Counted from the first letter of the stretch, positions 26,901 to 36,519 are shown. The stretch is 64,000 bases of DNA from JBFWNG01 sp050251195 (GCA_050251195.1 JBFWNG010000002.1:434001-498000), one strand, 5' to 3'. Translations and numbers: made by a program. Notes: a model not told the origin generated them from the sequence alone.

Positions 26901-29900
26901 TAAGAATTCCGTCCGCCACATCATAGGCCAGGTCAACGGAGGTGAATACGGGCGGCGGGTTTGCGCTTCGAACAATGACAGAACTGGTTCCGTAGGAAAT
27001 GTTACCCGCTGCATCGGCAAGTTTAACGCAAACGACATAATCGTCGTCGAAAGGCGGCATGGTGTTGATTGGGGGCGAATCCGAGCTCGAATACGTTTGA
27101 GACGCGTCGCAAGTTTGGGACGGCGTATTGTCCAAGATCGCTGTGTAATTTGCCGTCGAATATCCCGATGCACTGAGCTCCACAATCGCGTTGGTTGAAC
27201 CAGTTTCCGTTAAGTCGATATATCCGTCCAATGCCTCGCTAGCGCCTGCTAACGAAGTGAAAGTTGGCGCTGCCGTATCCTTAACGATCGCTTGCGACTG
27301 ACCATAGGTGACGTTGCTCGAGTTGTCTTGCAGCTTCACGCATATGATGTAAGTTCCGTCGCTGCCTGGTAGCCCGTTAATCGCCGGAAGGGAAGCGTTC
27401 GGATAAGACAGAGAACCGTCACATGTTTGGGGAGTGGAAAGAATGTTTGTGTAAACGGCCGTGGAATAACCCGACGCGCTCAAAGCAAACATTGTTGACA
27501 CTGACGTCTTTTCGTTATTGTTAACATATCCGTCCGATGCTCCGTTTAAACCGTTGAGCGATACAAAAGTTGGGGGCAATGCGTCGAAGAAGGAAGGGGA
27601 CGTTGTTTGGTAATCCGCAAGTTGGTTGGCCTCGCCTATGGCCGAATACACTTTAAGGCCAGCGATGGAACCGTTCCAAGGCAGGGTGGCACTGGCATCG
27701 GCCGCACCAACAAAGAGTTTGTTCGACCCGGGCATAAAGGAGCCTGGCGGATTGATCTCGCAAACCTTGGAACCATTGACATAGAGTTTTAGCGTTTTGG
27801 GTATCGCGTCTTTATCATAGACACCCGCCATGTTTATCCACTCGTCGTCCACGAGTGTAGATGATTCGCAGATTTGCGATCCTTGACTGTAATGATTGGC
27901 AATAGCGCTCGCGCTCAGCAGAGTATTGTACACCGCTACATCGGAAATCTTGCCGTCGAACGGACAAGCCGAGCCAAACCCAATACTAGCGTCACACGTT
28001 GTGGTATTGTCATAAAAGCGCACGTTCGAGTTTCTAGCGCCGACGGACCCATTCGTGTGTGAGGTTATTATGCCCACGGCCCCGCCGTTGGCCGTGTTGG
28101 AGAATCGAACGCCGTTCAAGTAGCCCTTAACCCGGTCGGTTGCGTCGAAGACAAGCACGACATGGTACGCGGTCCCCGTCGAAACCGAATTGGATTCGTA
28201 TTTTACGCCGAATGTGCCGGTATCATAGGATACTACGTAAATATTTCCGCCCTGAATATGAATACCATGCCCTCGCGTACCGTTGCCTTCTTCAAACAAG
28301 ACCTGGCGTTTGGTGACGTTGTCGGCATTAAACCAAAGTTCAATCGATCGAGAATCAAACTGAGCGTTGTTAAAAGAACTATGACTGGTAAAGTTTACGT
28401 ATTGGTTGGTATTGCCCACAAAGTCGGCGGCGGTTTGACCGTTTTCGGCCAGAATTCCCGTGACACCGTGCGTGAGGCTGCTGAGATAACCGCCGTTGCT
28501 CGCGTTGGGTCCGAGATCAACGGCCGTAGTGCTCCCCGAAGCGTCATTGAGACGCCAATAAAATACCGCTCCATCGGCCAGTACCATTTGAGGGTATGTT
28601 TTGCCGACGCTGAGTTTGAGTTTATTTGCTGTTTTGTCAGATTGCGTCAGTCTGAAGCCGTCCGCCGATCCCGCAGAACCCACAGCGAGAACCACGTTTC
28701 CTGTCATTGACGCACCGTTTTTGGGAGCTAACCATGCCGTGAAGCCGAGTTCGGTCTGACCGGATGCTGGAGTTCCAAAGTCCACGAAATCGTTCGAGCC
28801 GTCGAAGCGCAAGTTGTAAGGGCTTGCCATAGATCCGGAGCCGAGCCAACCGCTCGAGGCGTTAAAGTTAAAGTTTGTTAATGTGCCGTTGCTTCCGCCG
28901 CCGGTTAGGTTGGACCATGTGGCAAGACTGCCGGTCCCTGGGTTGAGGGCGTTCGCAAAAGTTGCTTGAACGTCGAGCAAAAGATTCGACGTGGTGTACG
29001 CTTGCTGCACGTTGACGCCAATTATTTCGGTGTCAGACCCATTGGCGTTGGTGCCGGTGATTTTGATTTCATAACTTCCATATGCCTCCGCGCCAGGCGT
29101 CCAGCTGAATTCGGCGGTCGCTGTGTTGAAACTTATCATCCCCGGCAAGGTGTTACAGTTGGTGGAGCCGGATACCGCCCCGCTAATATTATTATCGAAG
29201 ACGCACGAATACGTCATGTTTATGTCGGATCCTACGACGGTGTTATTGATGTCGAAGCTGAAGGTCGCCGTATTCAGAAGTTCATTGTTCGTTAGAGTCT
29301 TGTCCGCGATATCGGTCAGAACCGGCGTCTGCAGGGTTACCGTAAAGTCAGGATCCGAAGGTAAATAGATTTGCGAGTTACCGGCCACGTCGGAGGCGGT
29401 GATGCGCCAGTAATTTGTACCCGCGACTAACCCCGCACTGGCTGTGTGTTGCAAGGTGTTAATGTTGGTTATTTGGTTTGAGTGGTAAACCGAGGAGAAG
29501 TCTGAATTATCGTCAACTTCGATCAAATATGCGCTAAAGCCCGAACCGGTTTCCGTTGCAATCGACCAGTTAAACGTCGGTGTTTCATAACCGTTCGGTT
29601 GGTTGGTGAGAACAACTCCCGAAGGCGGGGTCACGTCGCGCAATACAGCTGGGCTCGTGCCGTAAGTGGGGTTATTTGCCGCATCGAGGAGTCGGACGCA
29701 CACGACGTAGGAATCGTCTGCCGCCGGAATGTTGTTGACTAAAGGTCTATCCGCATAGGAGTAAGTCTTTGTGCCGTCGCACGTTACAGCGGGCGTGTTA
29801 TCCAGCGGGGCCGAAAAGTCGTCGGTGGCAAAACCGCTGGCGGAGACGAGAATAAGCGCATTCGTTGAAGTCTTTTCAGAGTTATTGACGTATCCGTCGG

Positions 29901-31584
29901 CAGCAGGGGCATTGAGTGTCACGCTGCTGAGAGTCGGTGCTATCGTATCAAGGACAATGGGCGAAGTTCCCGCATACGCGATCCCGTTGCCGGCATAGTC
30001 GCTAACCTTGACGCAGATTTTGTAATTGCCGTCCGACCCGAAATCCGAAGAGTTTCCGGTTGGCATGGCTCCATACGTTAGACTGCCGTCGCAGGTTGTC
30101 GCCGAAGAGGTGAGTTTGTATTCAACGACGTCATAACCGGAGCCGGTGATGGCGCCAACCAGCGCATTTGTCGTAGAGCGATCGGCAATATTGATGTAAC
30201 CGTCAACAGCCTCGTTGGCAAGAGATGCGGAAGATATTGTCGGTACAGAAGAATCAAAGTTGATCATAAGGGACGACCCATAGACGGAATCATATCCTGC
30301 CGCTGACAGTTTCACGCAAACCTTATAGACGCCGTCGCTGCCGAAGTCGCTGCTGTTGCTTGTGGGTACGGTTGAAGAATAACTGAGGGGCCCGTTGCAG
30401 GACGTTGCAAAGGTGACAAGTTTGTATTCAGCCGTGCTGAAGCTGAGCCCTTGCAGGTTGCCTACAAGATTATTGGTCTGACTGTGGTCCGCAATATTGA
30501 TGTAGTCATCGGTCGCGTCACCCGCTAGATCGACAGAATAGAACTCCGGTGCGCCAAGCGTGTGGTCGACTTTTACATCGATGTTGAAGAATTGATACGA
30601 TCCTGCAACGGTGTTTTTCAAGATAAGAATCATATGAGGATCGCCTGCGATATCCGCATGCGACGTTAAAGTCGACGCGCCTGTTTTTGTAAAGAAGCCG
30701 CCGTTGGCGATACCGTTCGTCCCCGGCTCTATCAAGTCGGCACTCGAGGCATCCACAGCAAGCGGCGAATTTCCTGCGACGATGGAAGCGCAGGTTGACG
30801 CCGTCGCTTCGGAACAGGGTTGGTCATTGTAAGTATCCCGCACCAAAGCATAACTGGTATCGTTAAGTTTGACGCCGCTGCAGGCTGTCAACGACGGTGT
30901 GCCAACATTTGTCAGTGCGGAATTGCAGTGGAGTTTGAAGACAAACTTAAACGCTCCCGTAGCGCCAACTTCGCCTACATATTCAACGCTGGATACAGAG
31001 AAAGCAGGTGCATTTTGTCCGACAGTGTCTTTATTGCCCGGATCGACGTCAAGTACGTCGACGGTAACGACAGATTTTACGATCTTGAAGAAGGTGTAGT
31101 TGATCGTATCGCTGTCCATAACTGGGTCGCTCAGCTGCGACGCGACCTTGACCAAAAATCTTTCCGTTGCGTCATCGCTGATAAACGTCGCCTGATCGCC
31201 TTCGGCCCATGTGGTAAATTCGAATCCAGGTTCTGGCGTGTAGCTCTTTGAACCGTGACCGAAGTCGATGAGTTTTGCGAGGCAACCGCGGTCGAATCGG
31301 TAGATGTTCACGTCCGCACTGTTGTTGTCGAGCGAAGGATTGTTGCCGCTTGCGCAACCCTCGATATTGATGTGGAAAGTATCGGCGCCGACGAGATTGA
31401 GGCTAATCTCCGAGCTTCTGGTTTCATGCGACTTGTCTTTTATGGTGCCAGTGGCTGGCACTTCCGTTTTTTCCGTTTCTTTTTTTGAAGGCTTGCTGCA
31501 GTGCAAAATGGAGGCAAAGAAGATCGTGCCGGCTGCGCAGCGCAACATTGCTTGGAGAAAGGCTTTGACAAACATCAAATCCAT
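23917..31584 (-). CDS. Giant LamG/Ig-like surface lipoprotein
   Basis: 2555 residues. Lipobox SILHC. Order by eye: an N-terminal domain of about 130 residues shared with the protein at 31728 (INIEGC.SGNN, YR.DRGC, QLSDP); two Ig-like repeats with DYINIADHSQTNN / DGYINIADRS and GSDG.YKICVKVSD; a third; a fibronectin-like module (ETGSGFSAYLIEVDDNSDFSS); a cadherin/He-PIG-like module (ADKTLTNNELL); a LamG-like domain with RQVLFEEGNGTRGHGIHIQGGNIY; more Ig-like repeats; then a second copy of fibronectin-like, He-PIG-like and LamG-like modules (RQILFESGSGTRGHSIYIEDG); and a C-terminal LamG-like domain. The block about 660-1290 is duplicated as about 1640-2280. Likely adhesin or prey/surface-binding stalk. 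An ATG also occurs 9 bases later. Confidence 0.85.
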   Translation of the reverse strand: MDLMFVKAFLQAMLRCAAGTIFFASILHCSKPSKKETEKTEVPATGTIKDKSHETRSSEISLNLVGADTFHINIEGCASGNNPSLDNNSADVNIYRFDRGCLAKLIDFGHGSKSYTPEPGFEFTTWAEGDQATFISDDATERFLVKVASQLSDPVMDSDTINYTFFKIVKSVVTVDVLDVDPGNKDTVGQNAPAFSVSSVEYVGEVGATGAFKFVFKLHCNSALTNVGTPSLTACSGVKLNDTSYALVRDTYNDQPCSEATASTCASIVAGNSPLAVDASSADLIEPGTNGIANGGFFTKTGASTLTSHADIAGDPHMILILKNTVAGSYQFFNIDVKVDHTLGAPEFYSVDLAGDATDDYINIADHSQTNNLVGNLQGLSFSTAEYKLVTFATSCNGPLSYSSTVPTSNSSDFGSDGVYKVCVKLSAAGYDSVYGSSLMINFDSSVPTISSASLANEAVDGYINIADRSTTNALVGAITGSGYDVVEYKLTSSATTCDGSLTYGAMPTGNSSDFGSDGNYKICVKVSDYAGNGIAYAGTSPIVLDTIAPTLSSVTLNAPAADGYVNNSEKTSTNALILVSASGFATDDFSAPLDNTPAVTCDGTKTYSYADRPLVNNIPAADDSYVVCVRLLDAANNPTYGTSPAVLRDVTPPSGVVLTNQPNGYETPTFNWSIATETGSGFSAYLIEVDDNSDFSSVYHSNQITNINTLQHTASAGLVAGTNYWRITASDVAGNSQIYLPSDPDFTVTLQTPVLTDIADKTLTNNELLNTATFSFDINNTVVGSDINMTYSCVFDNNISGAVSGSTNCNTLPGMISFNTATAEFSWTPGAEAYGSYEIKITGTNANGSDTEIIGVNVQQAYTTSNLLLDVQATFANALNPGTGSLATWSNLTGGGSNGTLTNFNFNASSGWLGSGSMASPYNLRFDGSNDFVDFGTPASGQTELGFTAWLAPKNGASMTGNVVLAVGSAGSADGFRLTQSDKTANKLKLSVGKTYPQMVLADGAVFYWRLNDASGSTTAVDLGPNASNGGYLSSLTHGVTGILAENGQTAADFVGNTNQYVNFTSHSSFNNAQFDSRSIELWFNADNVTKRQVLFEEGNGTRGHGIHIQGGNIYVVSYDTGTFGVKYESNSVSTGTAYHVVLVFDATDRVKGYLNGVRFSNTANGGAVGIITSHTNGSVGARNSNVRFYDNTTTCDASIGFGSACPFDGKISDVAVYNTLLSASAIANHYSQGSQICESSTLVDDEWINMAGVYDKDAIPKTLKLYVNGSKVCEINPPGSFMPGSNKLFVGAADASATLPWNGSIAGLKVYSAIGEANQLADYQTTSPSFFDALPPTFVSLNGLNGASDGYVNNNEKTSVSTMFALSASGYSTAVYTNILSTPQTCDGSLSYPNASLPAINGLPGSDGTYIICVKLQDNSSNVTYGQSQAIVKDTAAPTFTSLAGASEALDGYIDLTETGSTNAIVELSASGYSTANYTAILDNTPSQTCDASQTYSSSDSPPINTMPPFDDDYVVCVKLADAAGNISYGTSSVIVRSANPPPVFTSVDLAYDVADGILSGSEHAFTNNLVANLVASNYSVAEYAVALSTTTCDGSLSYGSIPKSNASEFGSDHTYKVCVKLSAAGETDVFGNSSNVVYDTTNPSGVVLTDEPDGNVTPTLQWSIATETGSGFLHYVLEVDNNNDFSSITYSKTITNISTLSDTTTALPAGTYYWRIRAVDNANNGQTFYPSDTSFVATPPAPVLTTIADYELPDGAFTTETAGTTIDVDNENAGNDIDMTYTCAFDKVVSNSVTGTDCGSLPGTVSFSTAAGTLAWTPGYHAYGTYEIKVTGSNLGGSDTEIFFVTVRQNYSTTGRIFDLEAQFADQIAGGSGSLGTWDDISPAGKDGTLTNFNFTGSSGWTGDGSRTTPYSLLFDGTNDVLDLGANIVGESAKMFATWISPSDALNTSGDMLLATGVGNSKNGFRLFQSTANAGKLRLKIGKSYDTEVLADSPNFYWRLGETSGTTAVDIGSAGHNGTYVNSPTLNATSIVPENANSAMQLSGTNNVHMEVSSHSQLTNGDFPTRTMELWFNANDVTKRQILFESGSGTRGHSIYIEDGNVYVNSWRSSSDNRYKYQAISAGQTYHVVLEWNEAAAGGTSAPPTEGWLNGVKFMNDGVVTAASSIASHSNDSGIGGVAGNARFADDTTTCNATIGYGSTCPFNGVIDEVVVYNTLLSEQRIKDHYYAGSTFCETTALTNGTWTHIAATYDNSSYPAIARLYVNAKRVCETSTSSTFDPGSEDLFVGASDELGTNGWNGKIADLKFYSTVSETTVRSIFDATYPRFNIVPSEVANLGAWFLADKNLSIDGSSLVQTWSSRNGASNSLASTMGAEPTYVSSRTELNRRPALRFDGSADHLDFNTPLTDGNEFTWFIVYVDDNTAASSTYFGASGSNLRNQGSTATKASFRIVDAASIDQSINEPSQAAAHLVTIGRDSSNKVDAFIDSGSATRLFSNAAQSGTASIERIGATTSGTGFFQGDIAEIIVFTSALSTPDRTAIKDYLNAKYQFTP

Positions 31585-31727
31585 AACTAACGGTTCTCTG
31601 AAGGGAAAATTAACCTTTTGCCAAAAACGCCACTAAAGTTGTTAAAGAATTCAGTATTAAATGGGTTCGGAGGTCCGTTAAACAAACTTGAGGGAAAAAA
31701 TCTTACAAGATAAGTAGCTGATTTTGT

Positions 31728-34406
31728 TTAAGGAAGGTGCCTTTCCAGATACTCTTTTAGGTTGTCCTTGTCAGACAAAGTAAGGATTCTGTTAAAGACC
31801 AGGATTTCGGCGATTAGACCGTTAAAATAATTGGTACTTCCCGACGATGCGTTGTCATGGAATTTCGTGGCCGTGTTGATGCCCCCTAGACCAATGCCGC
31901 TGCTATGGGCTGGCAATGAGGTGACGTTTGCGTTGAAGCCCGGCGTTGCGTCCACTCCGTTGACGTTGAGACGAACCTGTTTTGACGTGGAGTCGAACTC
32001 CATGATGACATAATAGTTTGTGTTTTCAGTGATCGGAGACCGCGTGAACACTGGTCCCCAAGTTGTGCTGTTCCAGACGTTCGCATAAACGTAGCCGTGG
32101 TCGATATAAACATTCAGGCCGCGCGTCGTATTTCCTTGTTCCCAAATGACTTTGCGAATATTGGCAACCGCAGACGGGGTTCGAAATGCGATGGCCAGCG
32201 TCTTGGCGGGGTAGGTTCCCGAGTTCAGGTCGGCGTGGTTGGCAATGGCGAGATAGTCATTGCTGCCGTCGAATTGTAAGGCGGGCGTTGATCCCATTCC
32301 GTTTGCGACGAAAAGTGGCTTCCGGTTGCCCGATTGTGTGGCGTTGTGTGATGCGCCCGAGGCATCGTTCCATTGTCCGACTTTGTTCCCAGAATCGACT
32401 TGAACCCCAGCTTCCGCATTGAGCCAAAGGACGAAGCCGGCGAGTGGGGGCGTGAATGTGTCGTCGTCGAGAACGTTGATGGACAGAGGCAACGGTATTT
32501 GATAACCGGGTGCGGGATCCAGAGTTATATCGATGGTTTCGGTGTCCTCTTTTTCGGTATCGTTCGTTACAAATATCGGGAACGTTGTTGAGTTTTCAAA
32601 AGCTTGAATGGTGACGCTTGTTGTAAACGGCGCATAGTCTGAGCCTCCCACGGCTGATCCGGATACCCCGAAAGTAAACGTTTCCGCCTCGCTCGTGATC
32701 AAGGATCGAGTGACCGTGACGAGAACGCTTTGGCCTGCGTTTTCGAGAATTGAGGGTTTGTTTGCCGAAATGCTTAGAGCTTTCGGGATCGGTATTGCAA
32801 ATTTTTGTGAGAGATACTGATCTATTCCTGTGAATTCCGTTTGAGACAATGGCCCGTTGTAGAGGAGAATCTCGGCGATAGTCCCGTCAAAATAGACTGA
32901 CCCGCTAGAAGTCGTAGGGAAATTGCTCGTTCCGCTGAGAGCGCCTATTCCAATCACTTCCGAGTGGGCGTAGATGGGACCAATCCCGCCTGCCGAATCG
33001 ACGAGGACACCGTTGCGATAAAGTTTTATTTGACGCGCAACAGCGTCGAACGTCATTCGAAAGATGTACTTTGTACCCGTTGTTATGGGAACGGAAATAT
33101 TGACGGGCGCCCAAACTTCAGGGTCGGAAACTACCGTATTCCATGTGTTGAAATACAGACGACCCCCTTCGATATAAATGCCGAATCCGCGCGCATCAGT
33201 GCCTTCGTCCCAAATCACTTGCCGCCGGGTCACGTCGTCAGGCGTTTTTAGAGCAAAGGCGAAAGATCTGTGCAGGTACGATGCCGCACTATTGATATCC
33301 GCATGGTTGGCAATGGTAAGGTACTGGCTGTTGCCTGCATTAAATCTGACGGCGTTTTGACCATTGATGGCAGCCGTTGCAAGTTTTGGTCGCCTATTGG
33401 AACTACCCTGGGTAGCCGGATGACTTTTTCCTGAACTGTCGTTCCATGGAGATACGCCATTGCCCGTCAGGGTAATTCCGGATGGCTGCAACCAAACCAT
33501 TCGAGCGTTGGTCGGGGGGCCGTTGTCGTCGTCGTCGAGCGTGATTCCCGCGGCAGCTGTATCGGCGATGTATCCTGCAGCGACGTCAACAGTAGCAACG
33601 ATGGATTTGCTGGGTTCCATGACTGTGTCGTTCAGTATTCGTATGACGAGGTCAGCGGATGATGCGCCGTTTGGAATTATGATGGTAGATCCTGCCGGTT
33701 TGGTATAGTCCTGGTTGAGAATCGCGTCGCCTGCGATGTTATAGTTCACGGAAAGATTGCCGGTCGTACTTCCGCTCCTCGTAAATGTGAAGCTCATCAG
33801 TGCCGCTTCAACTTCGTTCGTTTGTGTGTCTGTTGCGACAACGCGGACCGTTGGGAAATTGAGGACCATTCCGTTGCCGGCGTCTAATTCGACAATGTCG
33901 AACGCTACTTGTTCGGTTCCTGAAATGGGGTCGGGCAGTTGCTGGACGACTCTCACAAGAAGTTGTTCCCCCGAAGCGTTTACGAACGGCGTCAGCCCCT
34001 CTTCTTCGGTGTCGAATACAGATCCGGGGCGGACAAAGTAAATGGAAGACTCAAATTCAAACTGTTCAACGCTGACCCGACATCCTACGTCGTTTCGATA
34101 CAAGTCAAGAGTGGCGCTTTCCGAAATGGTTTTTAAGTAGTTGTTGCTTGAGACGCATCCGGAGACTCGGATGACCATGCTGTCAGCAAGAGATTGCTGA
34201 AGATGGCGGCGGTCTGCGGTGGACTCTGCCCCGAGACTTACCGTTAACGATACCATGCCTTCACTCGCGGAAGATTCCGACGACTGAGACGAGAACTTTT
34301 CAACTTCTGAAATTTCTTGCTGGCAGCCCAGGAGGAAAAACACGACGAGTAACGTTCCCCCGAAATTCGGGATGAATTGCGTAAGTTTTTGCTGTCTCTC
34401 GTTCAC
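31728..34406 (-). CDS. LamG/Calx-beta lipoprotein, paralogue of the giant protein
   Basis: 892 residues, GTG start with GAGGAAAG upstream. Signal with lipobox LLGC. The N-terminal domain (about 60-180, IRVSGCVSSNNY, LYRNDVGCRV, QLPDPISG) is shared with the giant protein. Next a Calx-beta domain (FTFTRSGSTTGNLSVNY to ITLDDDDNG), a LamG-like domain (RRQVIWDEGTDARGFGIYIEGG), a second Calx-beta-like domain (LVTVTRSLITSEAETFTF), and a second LamG-like domain (RKVIWEQGNTTRGLNVYIDHG). The gap of 143 bases to the next gene (31585-31727) shows no clear terminator, so the two may be an operon. Likely a cell-surface binding protein. Confidence 0.85.
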   Translation of the reverse strand: MNERQQKLTQFIPNFGGTLLVVFFLLGCQQEISEVEKFSSQSSESSASEGMVSLTVSLGAESTADRRHLQQSLADSMVIRVSGCVSSNNYLKTISESATLDLYRNDVGCRVSVEQFEFESSIYFVRPGSVFDTEEEGLTPFVNASGEQLLVRVVQQLPDPISGTEQVAFDIVELDAGNGMVLNFPTVRVVATDTQTNEVEAALMSFTFTRSGSTTGNLSVNYNIAGDAILNQDYTKPAGSTIIIPNGASSADLVIRILNDTVMEPSKSIVATVDVAAGYIADTAAAGITLDDDDNGPPTNARMVWLQPSGITLTGNGVSPWNDSSGKSHPATQGSSNRRPKLATAAINGQNAVRFNAGNSQYLTIANHADINSAASYLHRSFAFALKTPDDVTRRQVIWDEGTDARGFGIYIEGGRLYFNTWNTVVSDPEVWAPVNISVPITTGTKYIFRMTFDAVARQIKLYRNGVLVDSAGGIGPIYAHSEVIGIGALSGTSNFPTTSSGSVYFDGTIAEILLYNGPLSQTEFTGIDQYLSQKFAIPIPKALSISANKPSILENAGQSVLVTVTRSLITSEAETFTFGVSGSAVGGSDYAPFTTSVTIQAFENSTTFPIFVTNDTEKEDTETIDITLDPAPGYQIPLPLSINVLDDDTFTPPLAGFVLWLNAEAGVQVDSGNKVGQWNDASGASHNATQSGNRKPLFVANGMGSTPALQFDGSNDYLAIANHADLNSGTYPAKTLAIAFRTPSAVANIRKVIWEQGNTTRGLNVYIDHGYVYANVWNSTTWGPVFTRSPITENTNYYVIMEFDSTSKQVRLNVNGVDATPGFNANVTSLPAHSSGIGLGGINTATKFHDNASSGSTNYFNGLIAEILVFNRILTLSDKDNLKEYLERHLP

Positions 34407-34774
34407 GTCTTTCCTCTAGCTAAGCGGACATGCCGCCATTGGTTTTTTCGGCAGGGGGAGTGATTGCCTAAGAGAAACTTTGATTTGGGCGAAGTAAGAA
34501 ATTTTTACCAAGTGAAACTGGGTGCTTGCGATGGAGTTTTCATTATTTTTCAGCGTTTCCGCCTTTCCGGGTTTCTGTGTTCAAGAATCTTTATCGCGGA
34601 AGCGCGGAATTAGGGAAGCGCTGAAGGGGCCAAAATCGACAACCTCCATTGAAGGCCCGTTTCTCACAAAACTGGTATTCGCCGTCGTAAGGGAGCTGTT
34701 ACTGACACAGATGACAAAATGAGCCGTCATCGATTATACTCTCTAAAGATTATTTGTGTGATCGGTGTGTCCAA
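34407..34774. other. 368-bp divergent intergenic region
   Basis: Between the leftward LamG lipoprotein and the rightward ATP-grasp gene. It contains a degenerate copy of the palindromic element (34549-34625). No convincing promoter pair was identified; short open frames inside it are translations of the element. Confidence 0.6.
34549..34625. repeat. Dispersed 76-77 bp palindromic element, copy A (degenerate)
   Basis: Starts TTCAGCGTTTCC and ends GGGAAGCGCTGAA; the right arm (34595-34625) keeps the consensus CGCGGAAGCGCGGAA, while the left arm has drifted in its inner half. Compare copy B at 41377 and copy C at 47689. Confidence 0.75.
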
Positions 34775-35998
34775 ATGCCGTACGTATGGATAGTAGGATA
34801 TCGAAAGGCGCTTGCCGAAGCGCTCTCAGCGATGGATATTCCATACTCTGTGTGGTCGCAGAAGCCGCTGAAGGCGGCCCCGCCGGGCGTTGATAAGGTA
34901 TTTGTTTCGGAACTGCCACGCCATCGCGATAAAATCATCACGCAGCTTGAAGCGATGAAGGTGCGAAGGAAACCGACGCATGTCATTGCTGGGACGGAAG
35001 AAGCTGTTTTCCCCTCCGCCATCATTCGACGTTTCTTTGGCGCACGCCAATCTGCCCAGTCTATTTTGATGCGATGTAGCGACAAAGTCGCTATGAAGCA
35101 ATACTTGCGGAAATACGACGTGCCAATGACAAAATTTGTGGTCCGCGAACCGAACGCAAATCTCACGGCGGGACAGCTCGAAAAGAACTTGGGCCTGCCA
35201 GTCGTCCTAAAAAGTCGCATCGGATCCGGGGGCAAGAATCTCGTTATATCGAGAACAAGGCAACAGATTGACGAATTAATGGACGGATACCAATTGTTTG
35301 AGAGATTCGTGGACGCGCCAGAGGGCAGCATCGAGTCATTCGTTCATGAGGGGAAAATACTTTTCACCAACGTGACGGATTACCACACCAAGAAACACAT
35401 TAATGTTGTACCCGCGGGCTATGCGAAAGAGACTCTCGAGAAAATTCAAGCGCTCAACGAGAAAGTTATCTCGGCTCTCAAAATCAAGTGGGGCATGACC
35501 CATTTGGAATTTTATTTAAGCAAAGATCACATCCTGTTCGGCGAAATTGCTTTGCGTCCTCCCGGCGGCTACATCATGGACCTCCTGAAACTTGCCTACA
35601 AATTTGACCCTTGGCATGCCTATGTCCAGACAGAACTTGGAAGCGATATGGTGCTTCCGGCAAAAAATTCCTGCATCGCGTGTTCGGTGGTTTTACATCC
35701 GGGCGAAGGCGACATTGTTCAGGTTGCGAAGCCCACCAGAGAGACCTGTCCGACCTTAAAGCGTGCAAAAATTAAAGCTCGGGTAGGTGATCGTCTTAAG
35801 AAACGTCAGAGTGTGGGCCAAGATGTGGGTTATCTATTCTTAAGTTCCGAGAAGCGGGCCGATATCATGAAGGATCTTCGTTTTCTGGAAAAAAATCCGG
35901 TATTTGGAATCGCAACGATCGCGAGCGAAAAGCGCTTGCCGAAACTCCCCGGAAAGCCTATTTTACCCAAATGGAGACACAAACCACAGTTGACGTAG
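34775..35998 (+). CDS. ATP-grasp ligase-like protein
   Basis: 407 residues. ATP-grasp fold seen in GLPVVLKSRIGSGGKNLVI (phosphate-loop strand, about 143-160), the acceptor-binding ELFERFVDAPEGSIESFV region, and HILFGEIALRPPGGYIMDLL (metal-binding Glu and Asn-like site, about 257-275). Resembles carbamoyl-phosphate-synthase-like / amino-acid ligase members, so it probably makes an amide or peptide bond at ATP cost. Substrate is not predictable. The start is uncertain: ATG at 34775 or TTG at 34754; neither has a strong ribosome binding site. It overlaps the alkyltransferase gene by 28 bases. Confidence 0.75.
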   Translation: MPYVWIVGYRKALAEALSAMDIPYSVWSQKPLKAAPPGVDKVFVSELPRHRDKIITQLEAMKVRRKPTHVIAGTEEAVFPSAIIRRFFGARQSAQSILMRCSDKVAMKQYLRKYDVPMTKFVVREPNANLTAGQLEKNLGLPVVLKSRIGSGGKNLVISRTRQQIDELMDGYQLFERFVDAPEGSIESFVHEGKILFTNVTDYHTKKHINVVPAGYAKETLEKIQALNEKVISALKIKWGMTHLEFYLSKDHILFGEIALRPPGGYIMDLLKLAYKFDPWHAYVQTELGSDMVLPAKNSCIACSVVLHPGEGDIVQVAKPTRETCPTLKRAKIKARVGDRLKKRQSVGQDVGYLFLSSEKRADIMKDLRFLEKNPVFGIATIASEKRLPKLPGKPILPKWRHKPQLT

Positions 35999-36519
35999 CG
36001 TTGCGAACCTTCATTCTAAAGAAGCCGATTTCGCTCACGACTTTTTCGACTCCTCTCGGCACGGCAGTTGCCGGATCGACAGAAAAGGGTATTTGTCTGC
36101 TAGAGTTTCTTTCCGCGGAGTTGGAAAACACTCAAGAAACCATGCCGACCAACGGCGGCCCTTACCTCGAAGAACTTAAGAAGCAGTTGAACGAATACTT
36201 CGCGGGAACGCGGATGGACTTCGATCTGCCGATTTCGTTTGAGAACGGGACAAAGTTCCAACAAACCGCCTGGCAAGAGTTGACGAAGATTCCCTATGGC
36301 GAGACGCGTTCTTACAAAGAACAAGCGCAAGGAATGAAAAATCCTCTCGCGATTCGCGCCGTTGGAAGAGCCAACGGGCGTAACCCCATATCGATCATTG
36401 TACCCTGTCATCGCGTGATTGGCGCCAGCGGCAAGCTCGTTGGTTACGGCGGGGGTCTTTGGCGAAAGCAATTTCTTCTCGATCTTGAATCGAAGCAAGC
36501 TAAATCATCGAAACACTGA
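35971..36519 (+). CDS. ogt: Methylated-DNA-protein cysteine methyltransferase
   Basis: Repairs O6-alkylguanine by suicide transfer to its own Cys. 182 residues. Active site IIVPCHRVIG and the arginine-finger helix RAVGRANGRNP directly before it are intact, as are the upstream KFQQTAWQELTKIPYGETRSYKEQA segments of the winged helix. The N-terminal ~70 residues are divergent. It overlaps the ATP-grasp gene by 28 bases in another frame. A second alkylation repair gene, tag, is at 11592. The symbol is by type (non-Ada single domain). Confidence 0.93.
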   Translation: METQTTVDVALRTFILKKPISLTTFSTPLGTAVAGSTEKGICLLEFLSAELENTQETMPTNGGPYLEELKKQLNEYFAGTRMDFDLPISFENGTKFQQTAWQELTKIPYGETRSYKEQAQGMKNPLAIRAVGRANGRNPISIIVPCHRVIGASGKLVGYGGGLWRKQFLLDLESKQAKSSKH

